A stretch of 64,000 nucleotides of DNA from Mesorhizobium loti (GTDB lineage Bacteria > Pseudomonadota > Alphaproteobacteria > Rhizobiales > Rhizobiaceae), in contig CP050293.1 of assembly GCA_014189435.1 (NCBI GenBank), forward strand, positions 2,981,001 through 3,045,000, given 5' to 3'. The position numbers were made by a program, and so were the translations under genes. Shown in pieces: positions 54,811 to 63,976 of the stretch (the first letter of the stretch is position 1; every line of letters begins with the position of its first letter). The notes beneath the pieces are model-generated. The model saw only the letters and a program-made list of their open reading frames with translations. It had not been told where the DNA came from and did no database searches.

Positions 54811-54850
54811 TTGACAAGCCGCGCCTTCATATTAAGATTCGCTAATCTTA
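54811..54850. promoter_or_regulatory. Promoter with overlapping palindrome, GNAT gene
   Basis: TTGACA (54811-54816) is followed by 16 bases and a -10 of TAAGAT (54833-54838). The -10 is part of a perfect inverted repeat TAAGATT-CGCT-AATCTTA (54833-54850). The GNAT gene starts 28 bases after it with a GGAGGAGAG ribosome site. An operator over the -10 suggests repression. Confidence 0.6.
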
Positions 54851-54878
54851 CACTGTAAGGCAATGACGGAGGAGAGCC

Positions 54879-55784
54879 ATGCAGACCGCCCTGTCAGAAT
54901 TGCAGCCCCTGCCCGAACCGTACCCGCCTGGCATCGCCATCGAAGATGTCTCTCGCGACCTCAGCCGTATTATCGAGCACGCAGAGGTGAATGCCTGGCT
55001 GGACCTCTATGCCGCCGCGCCTGCCGATTTCGCCGCAAGTCAAGGCCTTTCGATAGCGGAAGAAGGCGGCCTCGCCTGGACCACCTGCACGACGATCCCG
55101 TTCGTCCATTTCAACTGCGTGAAGAATTTCGGAGTCGACAGCCCGGCCACCGAAAGCCAGCTCGACGCGCTGCTGTCGCACTACCGCGCCGCCGGCATTT
55201 CGCGGCCATGGTTCTATGTCAATCCGCACACTGAACCATCGCGCCTCAGATGCTGGCTCGAGGCGCGCGGCCTGCAGCGCCAGGGCGGTTGGGAGCGGAT
55301 TTATCGCGGGGCGGAACCGCTGCCGTCCGAGCCGCTCTTCATGGCTGACGGGGTTTCAGTCGAATGTGTAACGAAGGCATTGGCAAGCGAATGGGCCGGC
55401 TTCATCGACAGAAGCTACCGGCTGCCCACCTCACCCTGGCTGATGGCTCTGGTCGGCCGGGAGGGCTGGCATCACTACATGGCCAAGCGGGACGGCGCGG
55501 TGGTGGCGGTGCGCTCGCTGTTCATCGGCCCCGACGGCGCGGCCTGGAGCGGCATCGAAGCGCCGGTGCCCGGCATCATGGCGCCGAGCTTCGATCTCGA
55601 CGCGGTGCTGGGAGAAGCGCTGGTGCGCGACGGGATTGCGGCCGGCGCGAAACTGTTCGTCGCCGACATCGAGGCGCCGCACGAGGAACGCGACGGCCCG
55701 GCCTATCGCAACTACGCACGCATGGGCTTCAGAATCGCCTATTTCCGCAGCCATTACAGCTATTTGCCGGCCAGCTCCAACTGA
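54879..55784 (+). CDS. GNAT-type acetyltransferase, two domains
   Basis: This 301-residue protein is long enough for two GNAT-like domains (about residues 20-140 and 170-295). The C-terminal half has AVVAVRSLFIGPDGAAW, GEALVRDGIAAGAKLFVAD and YRNYARMGFRIAY, typical of GNAT. The acceptor is unknown. It is preceded by a promoter with an operator-like palindrome, so it may be induced by a specific signal. Confidence 0.75.
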   Translation: MQTALSELQPLPEPYPPGIAIEDVSRDLSRIIEHAEVNAWLDLYAAAPADFAASQGLSIAEEGGLAWTTCTTIPFVHFNCVKNFGVDSPATESQLDALLSHYRAAGISRPWFYVNPHTEPSRLRCWLEARGLQRQGGWERIYRGAEPLPSEPLFMADGVSVECVTKALASEWAGFIDRSYRLPTSPWLMALVGREGWHHYMAKRDGAVVAVRSLFIGPDGAAWSGIEAPVPGIMAPSFDLDAVLGEALVRDGIAAGAKLFVADIEAPHEERDGPAYRNYARMGFRIAYFRSHYSYLPASSN

Positions 55785-55789
55785 CCGCG

Positions 55790-56002
55790 CTAACTAAGCA
55801 GCCATTGCTGGAAACAGCTCCTGGACACCATATGGGCCGGCGGAACGACCGGCTGATCGGAGCGTGCGCTATCGGGCGCAGGATTGCGAGCCCGTTCGAG
55901 CAGCATGCGCACCTGTTCGGGGCGCACACGAGCGCGCTCCATCACAAGCAGGACCATCGGATCGCTCAAAAGCTCGTCCAGGGTGCTGATGCTGTCGTTC
56001 AT
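55790..56002 (-). CDS. Small hypothetical protein, 70 residues
   Basis: This short protein (MNDSISTLDELLSDPMVLL, then VMERARVRPEQVRMLLERAR) is helical and basic, with a start supported by GAGGAG 7 bases upstream of the ATG. The family was not recognised. The stop is 6 bases from the GNAT gene end, so transcription converges. Confidence 0.6.
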   Translation of the reverse strand: MNDSISTLDELLSDPMVLLVMERARVRPEQVRMLLERARNPAPDSARSDQPVVPPAHMVSRSCFQQWLLS

Positions 56003-56139
56003 CCGTCGTCTCCTCGAATGCCGTACCCGCGACCCTTAAATAGGGAGACAAAGATGGCCCGCCAATGACGCTTTGCCGGCTATCTCGTGTTGATTTGGAT
56101 TAAATTTTGGTCAGGGTGAAAAGCGGTCCGCGCAGCGGA

Positions 56140-56165
56140 CGAAAAGCCAATTGCTTGGCTTTTCG
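56140..56165. repeat. Intergenic hairpin, part of a dispersed-looking repeat
   Basis: CGAAAAGCCAA (56140-56150) pairs with TTGGCTTTTCG (56155-56165) around TTGC. It lies in a 330-base gene-free stretch (56003-56335) between divergent-start and convergent-end genes. The surrounding sequence is compositionally odd but I find no further gene in it. Confidence 0.5.
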
Positions 56166-56335
56166 AGCTTCGAACGCCCTGAGCCTGCGAAGGGCCGGGC
56201 GGTGGACGATCCGCCCAGCCGGGTCCCCGCTGCTTCGCTGCGTCCCGGCGTTCGCGTGCCTTTCATCGTGCCACCGGCACGATCAATTCGCTTACGCGAA
56301 CCGGCTGCTCACCCCACAAGGAGAGAAGGGAAGGC

Positions 56336-56734
56336 CTAGCCTGGCGGCGGGGCGCCTTCGTGCTGCGGAAGGCCGTCATCGAGCACCAGCCAGGGCTGCT
56401 TCGAGGCCGTGAAAATATGCATTTGCGGCTTGAAAACCGTGGGGTCGTCGAGCGAGCCGGTGGTGATGCCGATAATCCCGGCGGAATCGCGCCGGGAGAA
56501 CATCGTCGTGCCGCAACTCGGGCAAAAGCCGCGCTTGAGGTCCGGCGAGGAGTTTATCGTCGCCACTGGCCCATCGACCGTCACGTCGTCGATGCGAAAC
56601 AACACGCGTGCGTTGAAGGCGGCACCGATCGCCTTCTGGCACACCCGGCAGTGGCAGATGCGTTCGTTGATGGGGCCTGCGTCCGCGCGGTAGCGCACCG
56701 CCTTGCACAGGCATCCGCCCTCATATCTTGCCAT
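56336..56734 (-). CDS. GFA-family (glutathione-dependent formaldehyde-activating) protein
   Basis: This 132-residue protein has the zinc-binding Cys pattern of the GFA fold: GGCLCKAVRY (residues 7-16), ICHCRVCQKAIG (near residue 27) and CPSCGTT (near residue 72). Members either help glutathione react with formaldehyde or are S-substituted glutathione lyases; most have no tested activity. A GTG directly upstream is an alternative start. Confidence 0.87.
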   Translation of the reverse strand: MARYEGGCLCKAVRYRADAGPINERICHCRVCQKAIGAAFNARVLFRIDDVTVDGPVATINSSPDLKRGFCPSCGTTMFSRRDSAGIIGITTGSLDDPTVFKPQMHIFTASKQPWLVLDDGLPQHEGAPPPG

Positions 56735-56851
56735 CACGGGGATCCATTGGTGGAGAGAATAAGCGGCAAGGTAGCGGCGGGGCCAATTGGGTCAATTGAA
56801 AAGCTTTGATACAACGTCATCGATTATGGTGATGCGGGTGGAACTGAGGCC

Positions 56852-57880
56852 ATGACGGCGGACATCGAAACCATCGGCATTGCGGACCTGTTTGGACCGC
56901 CCTCGCCGGCTCGCGACCGTACCGACGCCAGGATCATGGCGGCTGCCTCGGGGATCGGCTTCATGGCGGTCCGGGACTTTCCCGGTGATGATTGGCTGAC
57001 GCCGGACAAACGCGCACAAGTGCTGCGCATTTTCGCGCTTGCCGACGCCGAGAAGCAGAAACTGCTGCGCTGGAATTTCGACCGGACGAAGAAGAATGTC
57101 TATCGCGGCTGGTTCCCGCTGCAGCCGACAGCTGTTTCCTACAAGGAAGGCATCGATATGGGACCGGATCTCGCCCATGCGGCTGATGCCCCGGCGTCCG
57201 ACGATCCGCTGTGCGAGCCGACACCCTTGCCGGCCGAAGACGCCTTGCCCGGCTGGCGCGGTTCGGCAGCCGATTACTATCGCGCGATAGAGACCGTGGG
57301 TAACGCGCTGATGCGCTCGATCGCCCGCGGGCTTGGGCTGCCGGAAACCATCTTCGATGCCTATTTCGAAGGCGGCATCTCGACGCTGCGGCTGATCCGC
57401 TATCCCCTGCGTGACGCCAATGCCGGGGTCGACACCAGCGGCCCGGAATTTTCGGTTGTCCACAAGGGCGAGACCCGCACCATCATCGGCCGCGAGCATG
57501 CCGATTCCGGCTTCGTCACCTTGCTGGCGCAAGACGGCGTCGAGGGCTTGCAGGCAAAGACCCTCGCCGGCGAATGGATCGACGTACCGCCGGCCAACGG
57601 CACGCTGGCGGTGAATTTTGGCCAGTTGCTGGAGCGTTGGACCGGCGGGCGCGTCCGGGCGACGCGGCACCGGGTGATCGCGCCGAAGACGGCGCGCTTC
57701 TCGATCCCGTTCTTCTACGAACCGCGCGTCGACGCAGAGATCGCGCCGTTGCCGCTGGTGGGCGCTGAACCCTTCGAGCCGTTTCTCTATGGCGACTATC
57801 TCTGGGAGGCGGCGACGAATTTCGTCGAGATGAGCGGCATCAAGCATCTCAGGCAGCCGCGCCGCGCCAGACTTTCATAG
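56852..57880 (+). CDS. 2-oxoglutarate/Fe(II)-dependent oxygenase, isopenicillin-N-synthase type
   Basis: This 342-residue non-heme iron oxygenase has the facial triad visible as REHADSG (H...D near residue 215) and ATRHRV (near residue 271), with the 2-oxoglutarate-binding RFSIPFF eight residues after it. The DIN-like N-terminus and the GWFPLQP segment match the isopenicillin N synthase-like group. The substrate is not given by neighbours. Confidence 0.88.
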   Translation: MTADIETIGIADLFGPPSPARDRTDARIMAAASGIGFMAVRDFPGDDWLTPDKRAQVLRIFALADAEKQKLLRWNFDRTKKNVYRGWFPLQPTAVSYKEGIDMGPDLAHAADAPASDDPLCEPTPLPAEDALPGWRGSAADYYRAIETVGNALMRSIARGLGLPETIFDAYFEGGISTLRLIRYPLRDANAGVDTSGPEFSVVHKGETRTIIGREHADSGFVTLLAQDGVEGLQAKTLAGEWIDVPPANGTLAVNFGQLLERWTGGRVRATRHRVIAPKTARFSIPFFYEPRVDAEIAPLPLVGAEPFEPFLYGDYLWEAATNFVEMSGIKHLRQPRRARLS

Positions 57881-57932
57881 ACCAAACCATCGGCCGTCTC
57901 CTCTGAGATGGCCGATGGCAATAGGTAGCCGG

Positions 57933-58889
57933 CTATTTCGTTTCGCTGACGACCTCGTCCCAGGTCTTCACCTTGGTCTCGCCATTGAGGAACGGCAGCG
58001 CCGCCGCGGTCAGTTCCGGGGCGAAGAAGGTGTCATAGTGGGTGCGGTTGGGCAGGATCGCCAGGCGGTTCCGCGACTGGTTCTCGCGCATCCAGCCAGC
58101 GTCCTTCAGCCCGCCGCCGAGCATCTGGTAGAACTTGATCTCGTGCTCGGGCTTGTACATGTCGCTGTCGCCATAGACCAGCATGACCGGCATCTTCAGC
58201 TTGGCGACGTCGGCGGAGTAATCGCGGTTCTGACGCATGAAGTTGCCCAGCGTATCGAGCAGCTTCGGAAAATCTTCGGGATGCGGTGCCACCGCGACGT
58301 AGGATTTGTACATCGGCGTGTCCTTCATGAACTCGGCCGCGGCCGCGCTCACCTGCGCCCGCTGCGAGCGCATCTCGTCGTAGAACCCGTCCGTGGCGTA
58401 GCCGGTCGATACCAGGACGAGGCGACGCACCACCTCGGGATGCTGCACCGCGATGCGGAAAGCGACGCCGCCGCCCAGCGAATAGCCCATGACGTCGACC
58501 TTGTCGTAGCCGAGCGCCTTGACGATATCGGCCATGTCATCGCCAATCGCCTCCACGCTGAATGGGCGGTCGCCAAGGGCCGTGCGGCCATGACCCTGCA
58601 GGTCGACGCCGATGACGGTACGGTTTTCGGCAAGCTTGGGCAGGATCGGCGCGAACATGTCCGTGGTGCCAAGACCGCCATGCAGCAGAAGCAGCGGTTC
58701 GCCCTTGCCGTAGATGGCGTAATAGTAATTCAGGCCGTTGATCGGCAGCAGGCCGGACTTTTCCGGCTTCGGCAATGCGTTCGTTGCGGTCGTCATGGCT
58801 GGTTTCGTCTCCTCTGCATTGGTGGTGCCCGGGCAGCCAACAAGCGCTGCGACCGAAGCAAAAATGGCGAAAAACAAGGTTTTGGACAT
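57933..58889 (-). CDS. Exported alpha/beta hydrolase
   Basis: This 318-residue protein has a signal peptide with a possible lipobox (ALVGC, near residue 17). The hydrolase domain has LLLLHGGLGTTDMF (near residue 67), the nucleophile elbow GYSLGGG (near residue 134) and a C-terminal NRTHYDTF with the likely catalytic His. The ATG at 58889 follows AGGAG. The substrate is unknown. Confidence 0.86.
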   Translation of the reverse strand: MSKTLFFAIFASVAALVGCPGTTNAEETKPAMTTATNALPKPEKSGLLPINGLNYYYAIYGKGEPLLLLHGGLGTTDMFAPILPKLAENRTVIGVDLQGHGRTALGDRPFSVEAIGDDMADIVKALGYDKVDVMGYSLGGGVAFRIAVQHPEVVRRLVLVSTGYATDGFYDEMRSQRAQVSAAAAEFMKDTPMYKSYVAVAPHPEDFPKLLDTLGNFMRQNRDYSADVAKLKMPVMLVYGDSDMYKPEHEIKFYQMLGGGLKDAGWMRENQSRNRLAILPNRTHYDTFFAPELTAAALPFLNGETKVKTWDEVVSETK

Positions 58890-58946
58890 ATCGATCTCCT
58901 CTCCTGCCGATATCAAAGCGTCATGCCGATCAAGGCGTTTGGCTGA

Positions 58947-59432
58947 TCATAGCGTTTTGGCGAGTTCTTCGAGCTGGTCGGTGCACTGGCCCCAGCCCTC
59001 GTGGAAACCCATCTTCTCGTGCTGCTCGCGATCAGTGACACTCCAGTGCCGAACGCGAGCGACGTAGCGGGTCTTGCCGTTGCCCTCGTCCTCGAAGGTC
59101 AGCACGACGGTCATGAACGGCTTTTCCGACGGGTCCCAGGCTTGAGTGTAGGCGTCGGTGAGAACGATTTTCTTGCCGGGAACGACTTCGAGGAAAACGC
59201 CGGGGTTGGGGTATTCGTTGCCGTCGGGGCCTGCCATGACGACAAGGGTCGAGCCGCCGGTGCGCACATCCATTTCGGCGCGCGGCGTCGTCCACGGTTT
59301 TGGCGAGAACCACTGCGTCACCAGTTTCGGGTCGGTCCAGCAGCGATAGACGTTCTCGCGCGGCGCATCGATGATGCGGGCCAGAACCAGTTCGCGGTCA
59401 TTGGTGGGGGCGATGTCGAGCTTGGTGGTCAT
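58947..59432 (-). CDS. SRPBCC/AHSA1-domain protein
   Basis: This 161-residue protein has the SRPBCC fold of the AHSA1 type: RIIDAPRENVYRCWTDPKLV, WFSPKPWTTPRAEMD and the WDPSEKPFMTVVLTFEDEG core, ending in GWGQCTDQLEELA. Such proteins bind hydrophobic ligands; the role is unknown. It is followed by the exported hydrolase 57 bases downstream on the same strand. Confidence 0.85.
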   Translation of the reverse strand: MTTKLDIAPTNDRELVLARIIDAPRENVYRCWTDPKLVTQWFSPKPWTTPRAEMDVRTGGSTLVVMAGPDGNEYPNPGVFLEVVPGKKIVLTDAYTQAWDPSEKPFMTVVLTFEDEGNGKTRYVARVRHWSVTDREQHEKMGFHEGWGQCTDQLEELAKTL

Positions 59433-59558
59433 GATGGTGTCCTCGGGTGTCGGTTTGATCTGGCTTCCGTCCCAAAGACGAACGGATCAAACACGAACCG
59501 ACACCGCCGGCGACAAAAATATCGGCACCGTCTTCGATTGGGCCGAGGCGTCGCCCAC

Positions 59559-59746
59559 CTTCGTCATCCACGGGCGGAGCAAGGAGCGCAGCGACGTCGC
59601 GGAGACCCGAGGATCCATGCCGCGACCTTGTCGAGGAATGCAGCGGAGCAGAATCCTGCACCGTTGTGACGCGTTGGAGTCGCGGCATGGATACTCGGGT
59701 CTGCGCCGCGTCGCTGCGCTCCTTGCTCCGCCCGTGGATGACGAAG
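59559..59746. mobile_element. Long inverted-repeat element, about 188 bases
   Basis: The left arm (59559-59623) and right arm (59682-59746) are 65-base inverted copies with about four mismatches, separated by 58 bases. No gene lies inside. The shape matches a MITE or a compound palindromic repeat. It is different in sequence from the element at 46586-46768. It fills much of the 400-base gap (59433-59834) between two minus-strand genes. Confidence 0.7.
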
Positions 59747-59834
59747 CGATGGGCGCGTTTCCGCCAATCGCCGAGGCATTAGGCTTATCAAAGCAGCATA
59801 TCTGCGTCGAGAAACTGGATGTACTATCGACGCG

Positions 59835-60083
59835 TCAGTGGCGCTTGGCTTGCACCAGATAGGCCTCGATCTCGGTCTCGCCGAGCCATTTTGCCGCCTC
59901 CAGCCGATGCAGGCCTTCGACGAGGATGTGTCGCTTGCCGTCGTGGCGGACCTGGATCGGCGTCTTCATGCCGTTTTCCAGGATGTCCTCGGCCAGATGG
60001 CGGACGGTCTCGGGATGCAGCGTCTTCTTGCGCGCCGTCGGCACGTAGATCTCGTCGACTTTGACCTTTTGCACTCTGAGCAT
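59835..60083 (-). CDS. ParB-like N-terminal domain protein, 82 residues
   Basis: This small protein is nearly only a ParB/Srx-like domain: VQKVKVDEIYVPTARKK, PETVRHLAEDILENGMKTP and ILVEGLHRLEAAKWLGE, which matches the ParB GExRxxAA block in degenerate form. Stand-alone ParB-like domains of this size may be regulators or nucleotide-binding proteins. It has no HTH and no partner ParA here, so chromosome partition is unlikely. Confidence 0.75.
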   Translation of the reverse strand: MLRVQKVKVDEIYVPTARKKTLHPETVRHLAEDILENGMKTPIQVRHDGKRHILVEGLHRLEAAKWLGETEIEAYLVQAKRH

Positions 60084-60282
60084 GCCGACCCCCGTGGCGG
60101 AAACGCCGCCTCCCCTGAGATAGTCCGTTTGATGGAGGCGGCCAAGGGCGCGGCTAACGAATACGAAGCCCGAAGGCCATTCTCGGCCTGAAGATGCCGG
60201 GACAGCAGACCGTTTGCCTGTCGGCGTGCGTTTCGATATTGCGTCTGCGCGATCGTCGATGGCCACGGAGGCAAAAATCCCC

Positions 60283-60699
60283 ATGAGCAAATCTCTCGTC
60301 ACCTTTGTCGGCGTCGCTCATCCCTGGATGTGCGATGTGATGGGGCACGTGAATGTGCGTCACTACGCGGCGATGTTCGACGATGCCAGCTTCCAGCTTC
60401 TTGGCCATATCGCCGGACAGGACGACAACCAGGCGTCGCAGATCGGATGGGCCGATGTGCGCACCGAAATCGACTATCGGCACGAAACGAAAGCAGGGGC
60501 GCTCATCAGCATCCATTCGCATGTCGTGAAAATCGGCCGCACCTCCATCACCTTCGAACAGGTGATGTCGGGCACGCTCGACGGCATCGTCCGTGCATCG
60601 AGCCGGACGACCAGCGTGCGCTTCGACCTCGCCGCGCGCGCCTCGGTGGCGCTGGACGAGCCGATGCGGAACCGCGCGGCGGCCTTGCTGATCGAATGA
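60283..60699 (+). CDS. Acyl-CoA thioesterase-like hotdog protein
   Basis: This 138-residue protein has the 4HBT-type hotdog opening CDVMGHVNVRHYAAMFDDAS (near residue 18) with the Asp-linked helix, then RTEIDYRHET and VVKIGRTSITFEQVM. It likely hydrolyses acyl-CoA. An ATG at 60259 is an alternative start. It is convergent with the LysR gene 15 bases away. Confidence 0.82.
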   Translation: MSKSLVTFVGVAHPWMCDVMGHVNVRHYAAMFDDASFQLLGHIAGQDDNQASQIGWADVRTEIDYRHETKAGALISIHSHVVKIGRTSITFEQVMSGTLDGIVRASSRTTSVRFDLAARASVALDEPMRNRAAALLIE

Positions 60700-60714
60700 G
60701 CCTGTCTCGGCCTG

Positions 60715-61674
60715 TCAGCCTTGGTAGATACGGTCCTCCAGTGGCGTCTCGGCAATCAGCGTCTGCAGCCCGGACAGCAGCGCCTTCTCGGCGCGGTTCA
60801 TCGCCTTGTCCGGATTGACCAGCAGGAAGATGTCGATGGCCGGCGGCGCGTCATAGGGTGGCAGCCGCCACAGCGTTCCATCCGCCACATCGCGCCGCGC
60901 GACGTGCAGCGGCAGCGGACCGATGCCGAGCCCGGCGACGATCATGCGCCGTACCTCTTCCAGGCTGGAGGACACGCCGACGACATCGGCGTTCAGCCGG
61001 GCTTCGCTGCGCAACAGCGCGACCGGCCGCAGCGCGTCCGAAATATGGTCGGTCTGGAACGATACCGAGGGTTCGCCCCGGAGATCGGCCAGCGTCAGTC
61101 CGGTTTGCCCGTAGAGCCTGTGCTGCGGCCCGCAGAAGAAGCCGAAGAACTCGCGGTAGACCATCGCGTATTCCAGCGCCGGATCGCGCTGGCTGACCAG
61201 GCAGATGCCGAAGGAAGCACGCCGCTCCCTGACCTGCTTGGCGACTTCGGTGCTTGCCGCGACCGAAATGGTGATGCTGGCGCGCGGGTAGTTGCGGTGG
61301 AACTCAGACAGCGCCTTATCGAACAATGGCGAGACGACATGGCTGGCCGTCGCGATCATCACATGGCCGGTGACGTCGTCGCTGATGCCGCGCATCAGCA
61401 GCGGCAGTTGCGATATGGTGCCGAACACCTCAACGCTCTGCTCGTAGAGGAGCCGCCCGACCTCGGTCAGTTCGAAGCGCGTCGCGTCGCGCTCGACCAG
61501 CCGCCGGCCGACCCGGTCTTCCAGCCGCCGCAGCGCATTGCTGACGCTCGGCTGTTTGAGGTTCAGCCGCTCGGCGGCGCGTGTGATGCTCTTGACCTCC
61601 GCGATGACGACGAATGTCCGCAGAAGGTTCCAGTCCAGATCCCAGACCAGCCGTTCGGGGCGCGGCAGTGCCAT
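60715..61674 (-). CDS. LysR-family transcriptional regulator
   Basis: This 319-residue LysR protein has its helix-turn-helix at about residues 14-72 (LLRTFVVIAEVKSITRAAER, KQPSVSNALRRLEDRVG) and a ligand domain. It is divergent from the amino acid importer that starts at 61810 and is probably its regulator. The 135-base gap holds their promoters. Confidence 0.9.
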   Translation of the reverse strand: MALPRPERLVWDLDWNLLRTFVVIAEVKSITRAAERLNLKQPSVSNALRRLEDRVGRRLVERDATRFELTEVGRLLYEQSVEVFGTISQLPLLMRGISDDVTGHVMIATASHVVSPLFDKALSEFHRNYPRASITISVAASTEVAKQVRERRASFGICLVSQRDPALEYAMVYREFFGFFCGPQHRLYGQTGLTLADLRGEPSVSFQTDHISDALRPVALLRSEARLNADVVGVSSSLEEVRRMIVAGLGIGPLPLHVARRDVADGTLWRLPPYDAPPAIDIFLLVNPDKAMNRAEKALLSGLQTLIAETPLEDRIYQG

Positions 61675-61809
61675 TCCTGATATCTATGCTCCCTATTCCC
61701 ATTATCTATTTGCGCAATGATACCGCAAAGGCAATCATTGAAGTCAGGAAAGCGTCCCGCGCCTCCCAAGAACAAGACCTTGCGCTCCATCCAGAGGACA
61801 GAAAATCAG

Positions 61810-62592
61810 ATGAACAGAGTATTTTCCGGCATCGCCATTGCGGCCCTGCTGCTTGCGTCGACCTTCACGGCCGTTTCGGCCAGGGCCGACGACCTCGAGA
61901 AGATCAAGACGGCGGGCGAGTTGAAGATTTCCATGAGCGGTCAGTATCCGCCCTTCAACTTCGTCAACGACCAGAATGAAGTCGTCGGTTTCGACGCCGA
62001 TATCGGCAAGGCCATCGCCGAGCGCATCGGCGTCAAGGGCGCCATCATCACCACGGCCTGGGACGGCATCATCGCCGGCCTGCTCGCCAACAAATACGAC
62101 ACCGTCGTCGGCTCGATGACGATCACACCCGAGCGCGAGAAGGTGGTCGATTTCGTCGGGCCTTACTACCACGCCGGCCGCGCCGTTTTCGTCAGCGAGG
62201 CGTCCAAGGTGCAGAGCCTCGACGACCTCAAGGGCAAGACCATTGGCGTGACGCTGGGCGAGACGCACGAGAAATGGGCGCGCGAAAAAGGCGGCTGGGA
62301 CATCCGCACCTATAAGGGCCTGCCGGAACTGCTGCTGGAACTGAGGGCCGGCCGCGTCGATGCCATCGTCGTCGACAACATTCCAGTCATGGTTGCCGTC
62401 AAGGAGACGGGTGAGAAGGTCCGCAAGCTCAACACGCCCGACATCGAAGGCGGCGCTGTCGCCATCGGCATCGCCATCCGCAAGGACAATCCGGAGCTCA
62501 AGGCTGCCATGCAGAAGGCGCTGGACGACATGCTGGCCGACGGCAGCTACGAAAAGATCTCGATGAAGTGGGTCGGCAGCGACATACGCTGA
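61810..62592 (+). CDS. Polar amino acid ABC transporter substrate-binding protein
   Basis: This 260-residue periplasmic protein has a signal peptide (residues 1-26, ending ARADD) and a bacterial extracellular solute-binding family 3 fold: LKISMSGQYPPFNFVNDQNE, VVGFDADIGKAIAERIG, and TWDGIIAGL as AWDGIIAGL. Such proteins bind polar or basic amino acids or opines. It is the first gene of an importer operon. Confidence 0.92.
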   Translation: MNRVFSGIAIAALLLASTFTAVSARADDLEKIKTAGELKISMSGQYPPFNFVNDQNEVVGFDADIGKAIAERIGVKGAIITTAWDGIIAGLLANKYDTVVGSMTITPEREKVVDFVGPYYHAGRAVFVSEASKVQSLDDLKGKTIGVTLGETHEKWAREKGGWDIRTYKGLPELLLELRAGRVDAIVVDNIPVMVAVKETGEKVRKLNTPDIEGGAVAIGIAIRKDNPELKAAMQKALDDMLADGSYEKISMKWVGSDIR

Positions 62593-62632
62593 CCCCTCCT
62601 GGCTTCAGGCGGCCAAAGCCGTCTGAGGCCTG

Positions 62633-63304
62633 GTGTCACTCCTGCTGGACCCTTTCATGGATTTCTCCTTGATGCAGCGCGTCTTCCCGTTCTTCGTGGA
62701 AGCCGCCCTGGTGACGATCGAGATCACGGTGCTGGCCCTGATCCTGGGTCTGGCGGCTGCTTCATTGGCCGCGGCCGCCAAGATGTCGAGATCGGCGATC
62801 CTGCGGACCATCGGCACGCTCTATGTCAGCCTGTTTCGCGGCACGCCGTGCCTGATCCAGCTCTTCGTGCTCTATTTCGGCGGCCCGCAGATCGGCATCA
62901 ATCTGGAGCCGTTCGCCGCCGGCGTCATCGGTCTCGGCCTCAACATCGGCGCCTATATGGCGGAATCGATCCGTGGTGCGCTGGTCGCGGTCGAGAGGGG
63001 CCAGACCGAAGCGGCCCGCACAATCGGCTTCAGCCGTTTCCAGACGCTGCGCAAGGTCGTATTGCCGCAGGCCGCGCGGCTGATGATCCGGCCGCTCGGG
63101 GTCAATACGGTTGCTTTGCTGAAGGGATCCGCACTGGTGTCGACCATTTCAGTCGTCGAACTGACCTACACCGCCCAGCGCTTCATCGGCTCCACCTACA
63201 AGCCGTTCGAGATCTTCGGCGTTGCAGCCCTGCTCTACATGATCATGGTCTATGCGGTGGCGCGGGTCGTGGACCTGCTCGACAAACGCTTCGCCATCGT
63301 CTGA
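62633..63304 (+). CDS. Amino acid ABC transporter permease, HisM/GlnP type
   Basis: This 223-residue inner-membrane permease has the HisMQ-type signature FRGTPCLIQLFVLYFGGPQ and the EAA loop (EAARTIGFSRFQTLRKVVLP). The GTG at 62633 follows GAGG; an ATG at 62657 is an alternative. The pair with the next gene forms a heterodimer. Confidence 0.9.
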   Translation: MSLLLDPFMDFSLMQRVFPFFVEAALVTIEITVLALILGLAAASLAAAAKMSRSAILRTIGTLYVSLFRGTPCLIQLFVLYFGGPQIGINLEPFAAGVIGLGLNIGAYMAESIRGALVAVERGQTEAARTIGFSRFQTLRKVVLPQAARLMIRPLGVNTVALLKGSALVSTISVVELTYTAQRFIGSTYKPFEIFGVAALLYMIMVYAVARVVDLLDKRFAIV

Positions 63305-63316
63305 CCGGAGAGCACG

Positions 63317-63976
63317 ATGCAAGGCTTGGATTTCACCGTCGTCGCGCCCTACTGGGACCTTCTGCTGATAGGTGCCTGGTGGACCGCGGTGCTGACCGTT
63401 TCGGCGGGCGCGCTCAGCTTCGTCGGCGGCATCCTGTTCGCGGTCATCGTGCTCTACGCCCCGAAGATCGTTGCCTATCCCGTGCGCGCATTCATGTGGG
63501 TGTTCATGGGCACGCCGCTGCTGTTGCAGCTGTTCCTGATCTATTTCGGCCTGGTGCAGATCGGCATCGACATCCCCGCGCTTGCCGCCGGCATTGTCGG
63601 GCTTGGCCTGCATTTTGCCGTCTACAATGCCGACATCATCCGCGCCGGCATCGTGGCCGTCGATGTCGGCCAGACGGAAGGCGCGCGCAGCATCGGCTTC
63701 GGCAAGTGGCGGACGCTGCGCCATGTCGTGATACCGCAAGCCATTCGCAACACGGCACCACCGATCGGCGGCAATCTAATCGCGCTGCTGAAGGAATCCT
63801 CGATCGTCTCAGTCATCGGCATCGCCGAGCTGGTCCATTCGGCCCAGCTGGCGATCAGCGAAACGTTCCGCCCGTTCGAATTCTACATCACCGCGGCGGC
63901 GCTCTACTACATTCTCAACCTTGTGCTCGAGGCGGGTTTGCGCCTGTTCGAAAGATATGTGGAGGCTTCCCGATGA
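63317..63976 (+). CDS. Amino acid ABC transporter permease, HisQ/GlnP type
   Basis: This 219-residue partner permease has the same pattern: FMGTPLLLQLFLIYFGLVQ and EGARSIGFGKWRTLRHVVIP. Four to five hydrophobic segments are visible. The stop overlaps the next gene start by 4 bases (ATGA). Confidence 0.9.
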   Translation: MQGLDFTVVAPYWDLLLIGAWWTAVLTVSAGALSFVGGILFAVIVLYAPKIVAYPVRAFMWVFMGTPLLLQLFLIYFGLVQIGIDIPALAAGIVGLGLHFAVYNADIIRAGIVAVDVGQTEGARSIGFGKWRTLRHVVIPQAIRNTAPPIGGNLIALLKESSIVSVIGIAELVHSAQLAISETFRPFEFYITAAALYYILNLVLEAGLRLFERYVEASR

